From positions 1 through 64,000 of the forward strand of contig JAFTFY010000002.1 in the NCBI GenBank assembly GCA_017458185.1: a stretch of DNA of 64,000 nucleotides. The letters run 5' to 3'. Numbering within the stretch: position 1 is the first letter of the stretch; each line of letters begins with the position of its first letter. Source of the DNA: Neisseriaceae bacterium. Lineage in GTDB: Bacteria > Pseudomonadota > Gammaproteobacteria > Burkholderiales > Neisseriaceae. Below the pieces are notes generated by a model, which was not told the origin of the DNA, did not search any database, and was given only the letters and a program-made list of their open reading frames with translations. Shown one piece after another: positions 10,355 to 18,718 of this stretch. Position numbers and translations under genes: made by a program.

Positions 10355-10520
10355 AAATCTATCCTTTCAGGCTGCCTGAAAATTGATTAAGCCGCTGCTT
10401 GAAAGGTTTTTTATCTCTCACAAAGCACGGAGAACGCGGTGTTTTTAGGCTGCCTGAAAATTGATTAAACCGCGTGGGCAACAAATTGCCCACCCTACCC
10501 CTGTAACCATTTTGTTTTTT

Positions 10521-10615
10521 TTATTATCACACAGATTGGAAACGGCTAACGCCGTTTCTATAAATTTTGTTTTTAAAGATTTTCCGTTAGGAAAATCGAA
10601 TCCGTGTGGCAATAA
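10521..10615. repeat. CACACGGATT palindromic repeat, intact copy
   Basis: 95 bp bounded by TTATTATCACACAGATT and AATCCGTGTGGCAATAA (imperfect inverted ends), with two internal hairpins. Related copies with different stem sequences lie at 16076-16166 and, as a right half only, 20909-20948. Confidence 0.75.
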
Positions 10616-10830
10616 AAATCTATCCATTCAGGCAGCCTGAACACATTTTTGCACTGTCGTTTTTCATAGTTAGAAGATTGCCACGCCGTAATTTCATTAC
10701 GGCTCGCAATGACGATATGGCTTTTCAGGCTGCCTGAATTTCCAAACTGCAACATTAGAATTTTCTTAATTAAAACAATTAAAAACATTAACATAAAGCA
10801 AAAATTTTATATTATAATTTCGCACTGAAA

Positions 10831-10859
10831 TTGACAATATTTCACTCGTTTTGTACAAT
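10831..10859 (+). promoter_or_regulatory. Sigma-70 promoter of the PAS/PhnD-like pair
   Basis: TTGACA at 10831-10836, a 17-base spacer and TACAAT at 10854-10859, the best -35/-10 match I found in the window. The start codon at 10923 is 63 bases downstream with AAAGGAAAC as ribosome site. Confidence 0.85.
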
Positions 10860-10922
10860 ATAAACAACAAATTCGCACAAACCACTCCACTCACTACAAT
10901 TTAATCAAAAGGAAACAAGACA

Positions 10923-11417
10923 ATGAGCAACCCCTTGCCCGATATGCCCGTGCCTGAAAAGCCGCACGAAGTGCATACGCTCCAATATTACGGTGATTTT
11001 GAACGCACCGTTTATACCACCGATGAAGAAACCCTTTTTCCCGAAGGTTATTTAATTGTTAGCCGCACCGATTTGGACGGCGTGATTACGCATGCGAATG
11101 ACGCTTTTGTGCATATGAGTGGCTGGACACGCGAAGAACTTATCGGTCAATTACACAGCATTTTACGCCACCCCGATTTGCCCAAAGTGGCGTTCAAAGG
11201 CTTGTGGGACGATGTTCAAGCAAGCAAAAAATGGCATGGCTATGTGAAAAATCTGCGTAAGGACGGCGGTTTTTACTGGGTTTATGCCACTATTATTCCT
11301 AATGTTCGTGGCGGCAAAATTGTCGGCTACACTTCGGTTCGCCGTCAGCCATCACGCGAAAAAATCGCTGAAATGTCGGCGTTATACAAAGAATTAAAAG
11401 CCCAAGAATCTGCTTAA
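10923..11417 (+). CDS. Stand-alone PAS-domain sensor protein (Aer-like)
   Basis: 164 residues, nearly all one PAS domain: LIVSRTDLDGVITHANDAFV, MSGWTREELIGQ, SILRHPDLPKVAFKGLWDDV, WHGYVKNLRKDGGFYWVYA. The sequence around RHPDLPKVAF and the Trp-rich strand resembles the FAD-binding PAS of Aer-type aerotaxis receptors, but there is no HAMP, methyl-accepting, kinase or GGDEF domain and no membrane segment. It must therefore act by binding a partner. The next gene, 41 bases downstream, is the obvious candidate. Cofactor binding is inference from similarity. Confidence 0.82.
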   Translation: MSNPLPDMPVPEKPHEVHTLQYYGDFERTVYTTDEETLFPEGYLIVSRTDLDGVITHANDAFVHMSGWTREELIGQLHSILRHPDLPKVAFKGLWDDVQASKKWHGYVKNLRKDGGFYWVYATIIPNVRGGKIVGYTSVRRQPSREKIAEMSALYKELKAQESA

Positions 11418-11458
11418 TTTTTTTAATAAAAACAAATAATTATAGGGAAGACAACATA

Positions 11459-12241
11459 ATGACTAACACCATTTTATCCGTAGGAGGAGGCACGATGCCT
11501 AATCTGTTAATTGCCCCCGATTTTCCGCCTGAACACTTTGGCGGCTGGCACATTTTTAACACCACGCTACAACGCGATACCGAGTGTTCTATTCACCTTT
11601 TAACCCCCCATTCGGCAGAAGAACAACAACAAATGCTTGAACAAAATCAAGTAGATATAATTTATGCCAACCCATTTGATGCCGCGTCTTTAATTCGCGA
11701 CAAAAACTACCTGCCCGTAGTCAAACCCGTGAAAAATCCTGATGAAATGGTGATTGCCGCAGGCGAATCGTCAGGTTTAAGCAAACTCACCGACTTAAAA
11801 GCGGGTATGAAAATTGCCGTAACCAACAATCGTGATGTGAAACTCATCGGCTTGCGACTGTTAGAAGCAGCCAACTTAACCGAAAACGATTTGGAATGGG
11901 TTGAAGTGCCGTCTTTTCAGGCAGCCGCACGGCTGGCTATTCAAGGCAAAGCCAACGCCGCCTTTTTTGTCGCCAGTTCCTTTCACTCGCTGTCGGAAAT
12001 GACCAAAAAACAAATGACCGTCTTAATTGAAAGCCACATTACCGACATCACGCATGTGATTTTAATGCACCCTGAACAAAGCGAGTTGCTGCCCACTATT
12101 CGCCAAGCCATTATCAATATGAAAGATACAGACGCGGGCAAACGCGTTTTGGGCGAATTGGCTATGCCAGACGGCTTTTCTGAACTCACACAAGAAGAAG
12201 CCGAATTTATGATTGATTTAATGGAAACGCTGTTGGATTAA
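11459..12241 (+). CDS. PhnD-like substrate-binding protein without a signal peptide
   Basis: About 260 residues with the periplasmic-binding type-2 fold of the PhnD/phosphonate-binding group: VDIIYANPFDAASLI, then DLKAGMKIAVTNNRDVKLIG and LAIQGKANAAFFVASSF. There is no hydrophobic leader, so unlike transporter components it should stay in the cytoplasm. The first ATG has AGGGAAG upstream; an inner ATG at 11495 has a very strong GGAGGAGG, giving a protein twelve residues shorter, and may be the main start. It follows the PAS gene on one transcript and no ABC permease or ATPase is nearby, suggesting a ligand-sensing role with the PAS protein. Confidence 0.75.
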   Translation: MTNTILSVGGGTMPNLLIAPDFPPEHFGGWHIFNTTLQRDTECSIHLLTPHSAEEQQQMLEQNQVDIIYANPFDAASLIRDKNYLPVVKPVKNPDEMVIAAGESSGLSKLTDLKAGMKIAVTNNRDVKLIGLRLLEAANLTENDLEWVEVPSFQAAARLAIQGKANAAFFVASSFHSLSEMTKKQMTVLIESHITDITHVILMHPEQSELLPTIRQAIINMKDTDAGKRVLGELAMPDGFSELTQEEAEFMIDLMETLLD

Positions 12242-12257
12242 GCGTTGTGCGGTATGC

Positions 12258-12298
12258 GAAAAAGGCAACTTGAAAAGTTTTCAGGTTGCCTTTTTTTC
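12258..12298 (+). terminator. Terminator of the PAS/PhnD-like operon
   Basis: AAAGGCAAC and GTTGCCTTT form the base of a long stem, followed by a run of seven T. It lies about 17 bases after the stop codon. Confidence 0.75.
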
Positions 12299-12647
12299 AG
12301 GCTGTCTTAAAACCTTTGCAAAACATCGTTTCCGTCATTGCGAGCCGTCTGAAAGACGGCGTGGCAATCTTTACACGCAAGAAGAGCGGGCTTTTTAAAT
12401 TCCCTTTTCAATCAAAGAGATTGCCACGACTTGACTGTTCGTCAAGTCTCGCAATGACGGTAATGGATAAATTTGCTCTTCGAGCAAAATCAGAGTTTCG
12501 CAGGAGTTTCAGTCTTTTTTTCAGGCAGCCTGAATAATATTTCACCAAGTCATTTTGTTTTATTTGTAATACAATAACCCTTTTATAACAGACAATCTTT
12601 CAGGCTGCCTGAAAGATATTCTTTCAATGAACACAAGGAAAATCGCT
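12299..12647. repeat. Spacer with a CATTGCGAG inverted element and two DUS
   Basis: Holds a 129-bp element, 12332-12460, bounded by perfect 13-base ends CCGTCATTGCGAG and CTCGCAATGACGG with internal hairpins (CCGTCTGAAAGACGG; ACTTGACTGTTCGTCAAGT), then DUS at about 12521 and 12600. No gene is visible before prpC. Confidence 0.75.
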
Positions 12648-13793
12648 ATGTCAGAAACAACTCTTCCCAAAGCCAAAAAATCGGTTGCCTTATCAGGCGT
12701 GCCAGCAGGGAACACTGCTTTATGTACCGTAGGACGGCACGGCAATGATTTAAGTTATCGTGGCTACAATATTTTGGATTTAGCCCGTCATTGCGAATTT
12801 GAAGAAGTGGCGTTTTTGTTGATTCACGGTCATTTGCCGAATATTCACGAATTGGCAGCGTATAAACGCAAATTATTTAGCCTGCGTGGCTTGCCTGCAA
12901 ATGTGTTGGAAGTGTTAGAACGCATACCCGCCGCCGCTCACCCGATGGATGTGTTGCGAACAGGCGTGTCGATTTTAGGAGCAACGCTGCCTGAACGCGA
13001 AACGCACCCCGAAGCAGAAGCCAAAGATATTGCCGATAAATTGCTGGCGTGTATGGGCAGTATGTTGCTTTATTGGTATCATTTTTCGCACAACGGCGAA
13101 CGCATTAGCGTGTATAGCGAAGAAGACAGCGTAGGCGGTCATTTCTTGGATTTACTGCACGGCGTGCCACCCACTGACGACCAAATTAAAGCCATGCATA
13201 TCTCTTTGATTTTATATGCAGAACACGAATTTAACGCTTCCACCTTCACTTCACGCGTGATTACAGGCACAGGTTCGGATATGTATTCAGCGGTAGCAGG
13301 GGCGATTGGTGCGTTAAAAGGACCGAAACACGGCGGTGCAAATGAAGTGGCATACGATATTCAAAGCCGTTACCGCACGCCAGACGAAGCCGAAGCGGAC
13401 ATTACCGCACGATTGGAGAAAAAAGAAATCGTTATCGGCTTTGGACACCCTGTTTATACCGTAGGCGACCCACGCAATGTGGTGATTAAAGAAGTGGCAC
13501 GCAAATTATCGGAATTGGGCGGCGATATGACGCTGTTTCACATTGCTGAACGCGTGGAATCGTTAATGTGGGACAAGAAAAAAATGTTCCCCAACTTGGA
13601 CTGGTTCAGTGCCGTGTCTTACCGTCAATTAGGCGTACCAACCGCGATGTTCACCCCCTTGTTTGTGATTTCTCGCATCACAGGCTGGGCGGCACACATT
13701 ATTGAACAACGCAATGACGGCAAAATCATTCGTCCGTCCGCCAACTATACAGGCCCTGACGATTTGCCATTTGTGCCGATGAATCAACGCTAA
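12648..13793 (+). CDS. prpC: 2-methylcitrate synthase
   Basis: Condenses propionyl-CoA with oxaloacetate in the methylcitrate cycle. About 381 residues with citrate-synthase signatures [28 protein letters not shown] and GFGHPVYT, and the short dimeric form typical of PrpC ([19 protein letters not shown] then SYRGY at the N-terminus). The start was set at the ATG with AAGGAAAATCGCT before it, seven codons inside the open frame. prpB, prpD or acnD are not adjacent, so the cycle is either encoded elsewhere or incomplete; an ordinary citrate-synthase role cannot be excluded by sequence alone. Confidence 0.88.
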   Translation: MSETTLPKAKKSVALSGVPAGNTALCTVGRHGNDLSYRGYNILDLARHCEFEEVAFLLIHGHLPNIHELAAYKRKLFSLRGLPANVLEVLERIPAAAHPMDVLRTGVSILGATLPERETHPEAEAKDIADKLLACMGSMLLYWYHFSHNGERISVYSEEDSVGGHFLDLLHGVPPTDDQIKAMHISLILYAEHEFNASTFTSRVITGTGSDMYSAVAGAIGALKGPKHGGANEVAYDIQSRYRTPDEAEADITARLEKKEIVIGFGHPVYTVGDPRNVVIKEVARKLSELGGDMTLFHIAERVESLMWDKKKMFPNLDWFSAVSYRQLGVPTAMFTPLFVISRITGWAAHIIEQRNDGKIIRPSANYTGPDDLPFVPMNQR

Positions 13794-13802
13794 TTCGCTA
13801 TT

Positions 13803-13838
13803 AAAAAACCGTTTCAGGCTGCCTGAAACGGTTTTTTT
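13803..13838. terminator. DUS-based bidirectional terminator between prpC and brnA
   Basis: A DUS is the tip of a perfect 17-bp stem, AAAAAACCGTTTCAGGC facing its complement with one unpaired centre base, flanked by A and T runs. It can end transcripts from both convergent genes. It is the clearest case here of an uptake sequence doubling as a terminator. Confidence 0.85.
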
Positions 13839-13849
13839 ATGAAATGATT

Positions 13850-14185
13850 TCATTTCACTGCCGTTTGTTGTATCACTTGACGCAGTGATTGGTTAATCAT
13901 TTGATGATAATGCTTGCCGTGATGTGTTAGCCACGAAAAAACATCTTTATCAAAAATACCTTGCAAAGCCTTGCTGTCTTGGCTATTTTGCTCTTCCCTT
14001 TGTTTTTGACGAAATGCTTGAGCTTCTTCGGCAGTCATAGCATTTTGCCAAAATTCTTCGGTTAATTCAGGAATGTCAGAGCAGTCGATTTCATCATCAG
14101 GGCGTTGTGCTAATGCACGAAGTTGTGCCTTGCGTTCTTCACTCATCGGCGGAATTTCACTGCGTTTAAATTGCACGATTGCCAT
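13850..14185 (-). CDS. BrnA-like antitoxin
   Basis: 111 residues. Contains DCSDIPELTEEFWQNA, the lead-in typical of BrnA/DUF4415 antitoxins, and a C-terminal ribbon-helix-helix-like end (DVFSWLTHHGKHYHQMINQS then LRQVI) that would bind the operon's own promoter. It overlaps the upstream toxin gene by 20 bases, which is the normal brnT-brnA order (toxin first). Confidence 0.82.
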   Translation of the reverse strand: MAIVQFKRSEIPPMSEERKAQLRALAQRPDDEIDCSDIPELTEEFWQNAMTAEEAQAFRQKQREEQNSQDSKALQGIFDKDVFSWLTHHGKHYHQMINQSLRQVIQQTAVK

Positions 14186-14465
14186 AGCGTTTCCTTTCTA
14201 AACGAGTTGCTTGCCGTGCAGAAATAATACGGATAATGTCTGTATTTTTTCTGTGGCGAATGGTGTATGCAACCAACAATAAAAGTGTCCCTTCACTGGT
14301 AAAACCGATTGCTTGCCAACGATATTCACCATTTTCAATACGGTCTTGTTCGTGGAAACAAAAAGGGTCATCAAATACTTCGATTGCGTCTTCAAATAAA
14401 ATACCGTGCTTACGATAATTAGACGCGGCTTTATTTTCGTCCCATTCAAAAAGTTGTTCTGTCAT
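14166..14465 (-). CDS. BrnT-like RNase toxin
   Basis: About 99 residues: FEWDENKAASNYRKHGILFE, then DAIEVFDDP, and the end RIISARQATRLERKRYG are the hallmarks of BrnT, a RelE-fold ribonuclease that arrests translation. The usual start, MTEQLFEW, has AAGGATATTCATAATG; the open frame extends eleven codons upstream without support. All family motifs look intact, so the module is probably functional. Confidence 0.87.
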   Translation of the reverse strand: MTEQLFEWDENKAASNYRKHGILFEDAIEVFDDPFCFHEQDRIENGEYRWQAIGFTSEGTLLLLVAYTIRHRKNTDIIRIISARQATRLERKRYGNRAI

Positions 14466-14543
14466 TATGAATATCCTTGATAGATATTGTAAATACAAAA
14501 AATAAGACTATCAACTTTTTATTTCAGGCAGCCTGAAACTTAA

Positions 14544-16025
14544 TCACAACCCCAATTCAGACCAAATACTGTCGATTTTTGCCACAATCGCAGGGTTTTT
14601 GGTAATCACCCGTCCCCATTCGCGGCTGGTTTCGCCGTCTATTTTATTCGTTGCGTCTATGCCCATTTTGCCGCCCAAGCCGCTTATGGGGCTGGCAAAA
14701 TCCAAGTAATCAATCGGCGTATTGTCCATTAACACGCAATCTCGCACAGGGTCGGCTCGCGTGGTGATTGCCCAGATGACATCATTCCAGTCGCGGCAGT
14801 TAATGTCGTCATCAACCACAATAATGTATTTGGTGTACATAAATTGCCGCAAAAATGACCAAATGCCCATCATCACACGCTTGGCGTGTCCTGCGTATTC
14901 TTTACGAATGGAGACAATCGCCATTCTGTAAGAACAGCCCTCTGGCGGCAAGTAAAAATCGACAATTTCAGGGAACTGCTTTTGCAAAATCGGTACAAAT
15001 ACTTCATTCAAAGCCACACCCAACACCGCTGGTTCATCAGGCGGTCTGCCTGTGTAAGTGCTGTGATAAATGGCATTTTGCCGCATGGTCATGCGTTCTA
15101 TGGTAAAAACAGGAAATTCGTCCTGCTCGTTGTAATAACCTGTGTGGTCGCCATAAGGACCTTCAATCGCCGTGTCGTTTGGATAAATAAACCCCTCCAA
15201 CACTATTTCCGCCCTTGCTGGCACTTGCAAGTCGCTGCCAATACATTTTGCCACTTCGGTTTTCGCACCACGCAAAAGACCTGCAAATTGATATTCAGAA
15301 AGCGTATCAGGAATAGGCGTTACCGCCCCCAACATAGTGGCAGGGTCGCAACCTAATGCCACCGCCACAGGATAAGGTTTATCAGGATTTTCTGCTCGAA
15401 ACGCACGATAATCCAATGCTCCGCCACGATGAGCCAACCACCGCATAATCACTCGATTTTTACCGATAACCTGCTGACGATAAATGCCCAAATTTTGGCG
15501 TTTTTTATGCGGACCACGCGTTACCGTTAAACCCCAAGTGATTAACGGTGCAATATCGTCTTGATGACAAAATTGAATGGGTAAAGTCGATAAATCGACA
15601 TCGTCTTTTTCGATAATAATTTCTTGACACGGCGGTTTTTTCACCACAGCGGGCGACATATCCCACAAGGCTTTGAGCATACTTGCTTTGGAAAGCGTGT
15701 CTTTCAAGCCTTTGGGCGGTTGCGGTTCTTTGAGTTCTGCTAATGTTTGCCCAATTTCACGCAATTTTGCCGTGCTGTCCGCACCCATACCCAACGCCAC
15801 GCGTTCTGCCGTGCCAAATAAATTTGCCAAAACAGGAAAACGGTATTTTTCGCCATTTTGCCGAATAGGATTTTCAAACAACAAAGCCGCCCCGCCCGCT
15901 CGCAACACACGGTCGGCAATTTCGGTGATTTCCAAATGGGGAGACACAGGGTGATGAATGCGTTTGAGTTTGCCGTTTTGTTCTAAAAAGGCAATAAACT
16001 CACGCAAATCGGCGTATTTTTTCAT
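14544..16025 (-). CDS. ubiD: 4-hydroxy-3-polyprenylbenzoate decarboxylase UbiD
   Basis: Decarboxylates the ring precursor of ubiquinone using prenylated FMN made by UbiX. 493 residues, with the UbiD pattern throughout: [20 protein letters not shown] at the N-terminus, [20 protein letters not shown], then [12 protein letters not shown], and the catalytic region [20 protein letters not shown], where the Glu of EGPYGDH is expected to be the acid. The start lies after a DUS-derived extension, at the ATG with AGGAATAAAAAC. ubiX is not nearby. Confidence 0.95.
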   Translation of the reverse strand: MKKYADLREFIAFLEQNGKLKRIHHPVSPHLEITEIADRVLRAGGAALLFENPIRQNGEKYRFPVLANLFGTAERVALGMGADSTAKLREIGQTLAELKEPQPPKGLKDTLSKASMLKALWDMSPAVVKKPPCQEIIIEKDDVDLSTLPIQFCHQDDIAPLITWGLTVTRGPHKKRQNLGIYRQQVIGKNRVIMRWLAHRGGALDYRAFRAENPDKPYPVAVALGCDPATMLGAVTPIPDTLSEYQFAGLLRGAKTEVAKCIGSDLQVPARAEIVLEGFIYPNDTAIEGPYGDHTGYYNEQDEFPVFTIERMTMRQNAIYHSTYTGRPPDEPAVLGVALNEVFVPILQKQFPEIVDFYLPPEGCSYRMAIVSIRKEYAGHAKRVMMGIWSFLRQFMYTKYIIVVDDDINCRDWNDVIWAITTRADPVRDCVLMDNTPIDYLDFASPISGLGGKMGIDATNKIDGETSREWGRVITKNPAIVAKIDSIWSELGL

Positions 16026-16075
16026 GTTTTTATTCCTAAAAAATAGTTTCAGGCTGCCTGAAAGCATTTTATTGT

Positions 16076-16166
16076 TCATTATCACACGGTTTGGGAATTG
16101 CTAACGCAATTCCTTTGAATTTTGTTTTTAAAGATTTTGCGTGAGCAAAATCGAATCCGTGTGGCA
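16076..16166. repeat. CACACGGATT palindromic repeat, third copy
   Basis: Same layout as 10521-10615, with ends CACACGGTTT / AATCCGTGTG, but other stems: GGAATTGCTAACGCAATTCC and GATTTTGCGTGAGCAAAATC. Pairing is kept while sequence changes. Its right flank (AAGTAATCAGTTATTTTTCA) is shared with 20958-20977. Confidence 0.7.
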
Positions 16167-16206
16167 TTTTAAAATATAAAGTAATCAGTTATTTTTCAGG
16201 CAACCT

Positions 16207-16241
16207 GAAAAAAAAACGGCATTATCAAAATGCCGTTTTAT
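16207..16241 (-). terminator. Terminator of the outer-membrane protein gene
   Basis: Read on the minus strand, AAAACGGCATT and AATGCCGTTTT form an 11-bp stem followed by a long T-run. It begins about ten bases after the stop codon. Confidence 0.8.
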
Positions 16242-16250
16242 TTCAAAGCA

Positions 16251-16898
16251 TTAGAATTTATAAGTATAACCCAAAAAAGCCCCGTAATTGGTGCGTTTGC
16301 GGTCGCGATATTCGGTATCCCACCACAGTTCTTCATCGGCGTAGTCGGCTCGTTCGGCTTTTACGCCAAATTCAAGGGAGTTGTGTGGCATAAATTCGTA
16401 AATGCCGCCCACTTTTGCCCCATACACCACGCCTGTTTGCGAAATATCTTCTTCGTAGTAATAACGGCGAGTGGGGCTTTTGTAGCGATATTCCGAATTT
16501 AACACCGACAAGCCTATATAAGCACCTGCCATTAACTTAAAGCGTTCGCTAATCGGCGGTGTGAAGTCTGCACCTGCCACAAAATCGTGCGTTGCCCATT
16601 TGTTTTCCCAGCGGTGTCCTGCTTCTTCAACCGTGCTTTTGGCAGGGGCAACATAGTTATATGCCCCATACACACGATACCAATCCCACGCATAACCGCC
16701 TTTAATACCAATGCCGCCTGTGCTGTCTTTGCCGCTAACTTTTGTATCCACATAGCCGTAATTATAGTGGTCGCGAATGGTTACATCGGATTTGCTTTTC
16801 ACATACCCCAAATCACCGCCCACAAAAAAACCGTTATCGGCAAAGGCAGTGGCGAATGCCAAAGATAAACCGCTGAATAAAAGTGCTTTTTTCAACAT
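16251..16898 (-). CDS. Outer-membrane beta-barrel protein (Opa/OmpA-barrel-like)
   Basis: 215 residues: signal peptide MLKKALLFSGLSLAFATAFA, then alternating amphipathic strands (GFFVGGDLGYVKSKSDV; GGIGIKGGYAWDWYRVYGAY; FKLMAGAYIGLSVLNSEYRY) and a C-terminal strand ending GAFLGYTYKF, the aromatic end recognised by the BAM complex. The size fits an eight-stranded barrel. Which ligand or partner it has cannot be told. The start was moved to the ATG with GGAGAATAAT because the upstream extension does not look like signal peptide. No phase-variable repeat is seen in the gene. Confidence 0.82.
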   Translation of the reverse strand: MLKKALLFSGLSLAFATAFADNGFFVGGDLGYVKSKSDVTIRDHYNYGYVDTKVSGKDSTGGIGIKGGYAWDWYRVYGAYNYVAPAKSTVEEAGHRWENKWATHDFVAGADFTPPISERFKLMAGAYIGLSVLNSEYRYKSPTRRYYYEEDISQTGVVYGAKVGGIYEFMPHNSLEFGVKAERADYADEELWWDTEYRDRKRTNYGAFLGYTYKF

Positions 16899-16956
16899 AT
16901 TATTCTCCAAAAAGACATGAAGGGTAGATTGTAGCACAAGGTAGCCTGAAACACAT

Positions 16957-16990
16957 AAAAATACAGCACAATCAAAAGACTGTGCTGTTA
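16957..16990 (-). terminator. Terminator after tRNA-Lys
   Basis: ACAGCACA and TGTGCTGT, separated by about 10 bases, form a hairpin followed on the minus strand by ATTTTTAT, six bases past the tRNA CCA end. Confidence 0.6.
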
Positions 16991-16995
16991 AAGTT

Positions 16996-17071
16996 TGGTG
17001 GGTCGTGAGCGATTCGAACGCTCGACCAACGGATTAAAAGTCCGCTGCTCTACCGGCTGAGCTAACGACCC
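16996..17071 (-). tRNA. tRNA-Lys (anticodon TTT)
   Basis: 76 bases including an encoded CCA. Acceptor GGGTCGT pairs with ACGACCC; D arm GCTC/GAGC; anticodon stem GCGGA/TCCGT around CTTTTAA; T arm GAGCG/CGCTC around TTCGAAT. Confidence 0.97.
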
Positions 17072-17216
17072 CTTACACTGAAAGGAAAGTAAAATGAATT
17101 GCGGATTATATGGGGTATCAAAATACTTGTCAAGGCAAAATTGCTAAATTTTTCGCAGATATTCTGATTTTTAATTTAATTATTTGAGAATATTAACGAT
17201 ATTTTTATCTTCTTCT

Positions 17217-17254
17217 TTTTCAGGCTGCCTGAAACTTTTCAGGCAGCCTGAAAA
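17217..17254. terminator. Inverted DUS pair upstream of serC
   Basis: Two DUS in opposite senses separated by a few bases (TTTTTCAGGCTGCCTGAAA then TTTTCAGGCAGCCTGAAAAA) can form a long hairpin with a T-run on either strand. The 258 bases between tRNA-Lys and serC otherwise show only AT-rich DNA. Confidence 0.6.
17219..17233. repeat. DNA uptake sequence (DUS), example entry for all copies
   Basis: TTCAGGCTGCCTGAA, a 15-base sequence symmetric apart from its middle base, so it reads AGGCTGCCTGAA on one strand and AGGCAGCCTGAA on the other. I counted about 75 exact copies of the 12-mer. Besides those named elsewhere, copies lie at about 1544, 2474, 3751, 6053, 14522, 16048, 18698, 23574, 26212, 28728, 35558, 37287, 37619, 39188, 43299, 44744, 44914, 48859, 50067, 53326 and 54240. 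Most are intergenic, often just past stop codons. Confidence 0.95.
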
Positions 17255-17329
17255 AATATCTTGAATAAGTAGTCGCAAAAAACTACAATCAACCCTTTTA
17301 TGAATGAAATAAAATAGGTCGATTTCAAA

Positions 17330-18439
17330 ATGACAATGCCCACTATTTATAACTTCTCCGCAGGTCCCGCCGTGCTGCCTGAAAGCGTTTTAACGCAAGC
17401 ACAATCGGAAATGCACGACTACAACGGCACAGGTTTTTCGGTGATGACCATGAGCCATCGCTCGGACGCTTTTATGAGCATTCTGTATCACGCCGAACAG
17501 GACTTGCGTCAGTTGTTGAATATTCCGTCTAATTATCGTGTTTTGTTTTTGCAAGGCGGAGCGTCTGCTCAATTTAATATGACGGTGATGAACTTGGCAA
17601 ACAGCTTTGACCGCGTGGATTCTGTGGTTACAGGCAACTGGAGCCGCATTGCACACGGACAAATGGGCAAGTTGTCGCCGAATACCGAAATTCACTTGGC
17701 AGCACACGGCGGCGATTTATATAACTACACCGACTTGCCCGCCCCAGAAGACTGGGATACCAGCCCCGATTCGGCGTTTGTGCATTATGTCATCAACGAA
17801 ACCGTGCATGGCGTGCAATATCGTGAAATCCCCAAACCCAACCCGTCTATGCCGCCTATGGTGTGCGATATGTCGAGCGAAATTCTGTCGCGTCCTGTGA
17901 ATGTGTCCGATTTTGGTTTGATTTACGCAGGGGCTCAAAAGAATATCGGTCCGTCAGGGGCAACGATTGTGATTATTCGCGAAGACTTGCTTGACCGTTG
18001 CTCTGACCGCATTCCCGATGTGTGGAATTACAAATCGCATGTCAATCGTCAAGGTATGTACAACACGCCTGCGACTTATCCGATTTACATTGCTGGTTTG
18101 GTATTCCGCTGGTTGCAATCACAAGGCGGTGTAGCGGCAATGCAAACCATTAACGCCTTGAAAGCCAAAGTGTTGTATGAAGCGATTGACAACAGTGGCG
18201 GTTTTTACACCAACAAAATCGCCCCCAAAGCCCGTTCGCAAATGAATGTGATTTTCCACACGCCAAGCAAAGAATTAGACTTACTGTTTGCCCAAGAATC
18301 CACAACGCGTGGCTTGCGGCTGTTAAAAGGCTACCAAAGCATGGGCGGTATGCGTGCCAGCATTTACAACGCGATGCCCTTGCAAGGCGTAGAAGCGTTA
18401 ATCGACTTTATGAGCGAATTCCAAAAACGCTATGGTTAA
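17330..18439 (+). CDS. serC: Phosphoserine aminotransferase
   Basis: PLP enzyme of serine and pyridoxine synthesis that converts 3-phosphohydroxypyruvate to phosphoserine. 369 residues with the SerC opening YNFSAGPAVLPESVL, the GTGFSVMTMSHRS loop, LFLQGGASAQFNM, and the PLP lysine in YAGAQKNIGPSG. The C-terminus GGMRASIYNAMPLQGVEALI is also characteristic. An alternative ATG two codons later is possible (MPTIYNFS); no strong ribosome site decides between them. Confidence 0.95.
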   Translation: MTMPTIYNFSAGPAVLPESVLTQAQSEMHDYNGTGFSVMTMSHRSDAFMSILYHAEQDLRQLLNIPSNYRVLFLQGGASAQFNMTVMNLANSFDRVDSVVTGNWSRIAHGQMGKLSPNTEIHLAAHGGDLYNYTDLPAPEDWDTSPDSAFVHYVINETVHGVQYREIPKPNPSMPPMVCDMSSEILSRPVNVSDFGLIYAGAQKNIGPSGATIVIIREDLLDRCSDRIPDVWNYKSHVNRQGMYNTPATYPIYIAGLVFRWLQSQGGVAAMQTINALKAKVLYEAIDNSGGFYTNKIAPKARSQMNVIFHTPSKELDLLFAQESTTRGLRLLKGYQSMGGMRASIYNAMPLQGVEALIDFMSEFQKRYG

Positions 18440-18547
18440 TTTTAGTGAGTAGTGAGCAGTTAGAAGTGAGTAGTTTCTATGTCAAACCTACGGTTTGACG
18501 GATATATTCTAATAACGCTTCGATTGTTCTTTCAGGCTGCCTGAAAA
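18440..18547. repeat. Half of a heptad-capped composite repeat
   Basis: After serC come TGAGCAGTTAGAAGTGAGTAG-type heptads, an AAACCTACGGTTT hairpin, the AACGCTTCGAT box and a DUS (about 18531), with no matching right half because a CREE follows directly. Confidence 0.7.
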
Positions 18548-18654
18548 TATAGTCAATTCAGACCAAAAACAGGCAAGGCGGCGAAGCCGCAGATAGTATA
18601 GATAATACAGCAAGGCGAGCCAACGCTGCATGATTTTGGTATGAATTGACTATA
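18548..18654. repeat. Correia-type repeat (CREE), copy 2
   Basis: 107 bp with ends TATAGTCAATTCA / TGAATTGACTATA, nearly identical to the copy at 6074, which points to recent spread or gene conversion. Confidence 0.85.
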
Positions 18655-18684
18655 AAAAACCGCCTAATTAGGGGCGGTTTTTCT
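18655..18684. terminator. Terminator between serC and rseB
   Basis: AAAAAACCGCC and GGCGGTTTTT pair around TAATTAGG, directly beside the CREE end; A and T runs on both sides would allow use by both convergent genes. Confidence 0.7.
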
Positions 18685-18718
18685 GTGTTTTATGTGTTTC
18701 AGGCTGCCTGAAAACCCT

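Larger units (their letters stand above)
9785..10830. repeat. Gene-free nest of nested and duplicated repeats
   Basis: Over one kilobase without a convincing gene. It holds five DUS (about 9821, 9881, 10367, 10445, 10628) plus one at 10724; two copies of a 60-base unit with TTATCTCTCACAAAGCAC (9831-9893 and 10400-10460); an intact 95-bp CACACGGATT palindrome (10521-10615); a second palindrome (9925-10354) split by a 336-bp MITE; and a CATTGCGAG half element (about 10675-10715). A promoter for the next gene follows at 10831. Confidence 0.85.
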
